Source of the DNA: Lates calcarifer
Lineage: Eukaryota; Chordata; Actinopteri; Centropomidae
Direction of reading: 5' to 3'
Length of the DNA: 64,000 bases
Assembly (NCBI RefSeq): GCF_001640805.2
Contig: NC_066856.1
Span: 15,165,087 to 15,229,086 of the forward strand
Positions 45,842 to 64,000 of this stretch are shown piece by piece. The notes under the pieces were generated by a model that was given only the letters and a program-made list of their open reading frames with translations, was not told the DNA's origin and did not search any database. The translations under genes and the position numbers were made by a program. Positions within the stretch are counted from its first letter, which is position 1. The number at the start of each line of letters is the position of its first letter.

Positions 45842-47007
45842 TTTATTTCCAGTGTTCGTCGAAGGAGGGCATTGCACCAATGTTCTGCTGTACACAGGCG
45901 ACATGTTCAGGAAAACATTGTCTCATGCAGTTTCAAATAGTGTATGTTTTTCTCCCAGGTTTGAAGCGCCCATGCATTTTACTGCACTTTAAAAAGACAG
46001 AGGGGAAAAAAATGAAGCAAAATGAAACAAACACTGACATAAATTTGAATTGAGTTTAACTAAACAGGAAAAAATCTGTGGAATGCCTGTGAAATTATTC
46101 TCTTCTAAAAATGTTTTTTAAATTCTTGTCTTGACAACTGTTGGAAAAAACAGTTTTAAAAAAAGAAGAAAAAACTGAGGCACTTTTTCTTTTTGAGATA
46201 AAAACACATGTAAAAACTTTTTGGACTATAACTTGACAAAGTTTGGAAATAAAAACTACTGTACCAAGCATTACATACTATAGTAACAGCATTTCATTAC
46301 TGTTTTTCAGTCTTTATTTGATAAAACTATAATAACCCTCCAGTCCCTCAAGCTAATATCTGGCTGTTGTGACTGTACTGTGAAAAAACCTAACTTCCCC
46401 ACAGCACCCAGCTCAGAAAGCAGCCCTCGATTATATCCACATACTTCAAGTACAGGCAAAAAAACATACGTATTGTTTTGAAAATGACAATATTGTCACA
46501 AGCAACTAGTGTTAGTCCAAAAAAGGAGCGAGTAATACATTCTTCATACCGCTTATTATAGGAAGAACTGAACCATGATTCCTTAATAAAAAGGTTTCCT
46601 CCTGCATTCTTCAGTAAAAGTCAAGTTGACTGCTTTACTTTCATTAGTGCTGCGTAATAATCCTCAGAGTCCATTTCTATCCTATTAACATCAACAGCAA
46701 AGTCACATTCTTGCATTAGTAGGGTTCAATCTTGCAGGAGGAAGTTCGTGTTTTTTTTTTTCTGCGTCTGTTCCAGTATGGCCAACAAGTCAGTGGAATT
46801 ACACACATAAACATCTCTTCAGCATTATTCCAGTAACAATCATGTAAGCCTATACACAGTATGTACAGTAGATACATAAAGTATACTTTGTAGAAAAAAT
46901 ATTGTGCAGTAACCTTAGCTAAAATACTCACATTCATACATTTACGCATTCATTCTGTTTTTGTTTTTCTCCTCACAGACTCACAAGACAAGACCACTCT
47001 TGCCGTT
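45842..47007 (-). other. arhgap21: arhgap21 3' UTR (approximate)
   Basis: AT-rich, non-coding on the minus strand after the stop at 47008. Minus-strand AATAAA hexamers at 46313-46318 and 45842-45847 are two candidate ends; I cannot tell which is used. Confidence 0.5.

Positions 47008-64000
<16,993 letters not shown>

Overview
This is a piece of a vertebrate nuclear genome, almost certainly from a teleost fish. It has short exons with GT-AG introns, long AT-rich introns, CA/GT microsatellites, several dispersed repeats typical of ray-finned fish, and protein-coding exons that align by eye to known vertebrate proteins. There is no bacterial, phage or CRISPR content. I did not find a novel multi-gene system. 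The window holds three ordinary conserved genes, plus some local features worth checking.

Layout. (1) Positions 1971-36256, plus strand: scribble (scrib), the LAP-family polarity scaffold. The first coding exons lie left of the window. I place 45 coding exons covering the leucine-rich repeats, four PDZ domains and a long disordered C-terminal tail that ends in a stop codon, followed by about 2 kb of 3' UTR to a poly(A) signal at 38277. (2) Positions 38462-42587, minus strand: a complete kif9 (kinesin-9) gene of 20 coding exons, about 796 residues, transcribed towards scrib so that the two genes meet tail to tail. Its promoter side (about 42590-43260) is CpG-containing and carries an RFX X-box-like site, which fits a cilium/flagellum motor. 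(3) About 42590-45800: intergenic DNA with a SINE/LINE-tail-like repeat and a probable PIF/Harbinger-type element. (4) Positions 47008-64000, minus strand: the 3' part of an ARHGAP21-type RhoGAP gene, with a large central exon running off the right edge, then PH domain, RhoGAP domain and a large last exon.

The three genes do not form a pathway. Scribble and ARHGAP21 both act at cell junctions and the cortex, and KIF9 acts in motile cilia, but nothing in the sequence shows joint regulation. The exon phases are consistent throughout except in three exons, one in each gene, where the frame breaks. Each break is resolved by removing single extra bases (one in scrib, one in kif9, two in arhgap21). 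This pattern suggests residual insertion errors in the assembly rather than three decaying genes.
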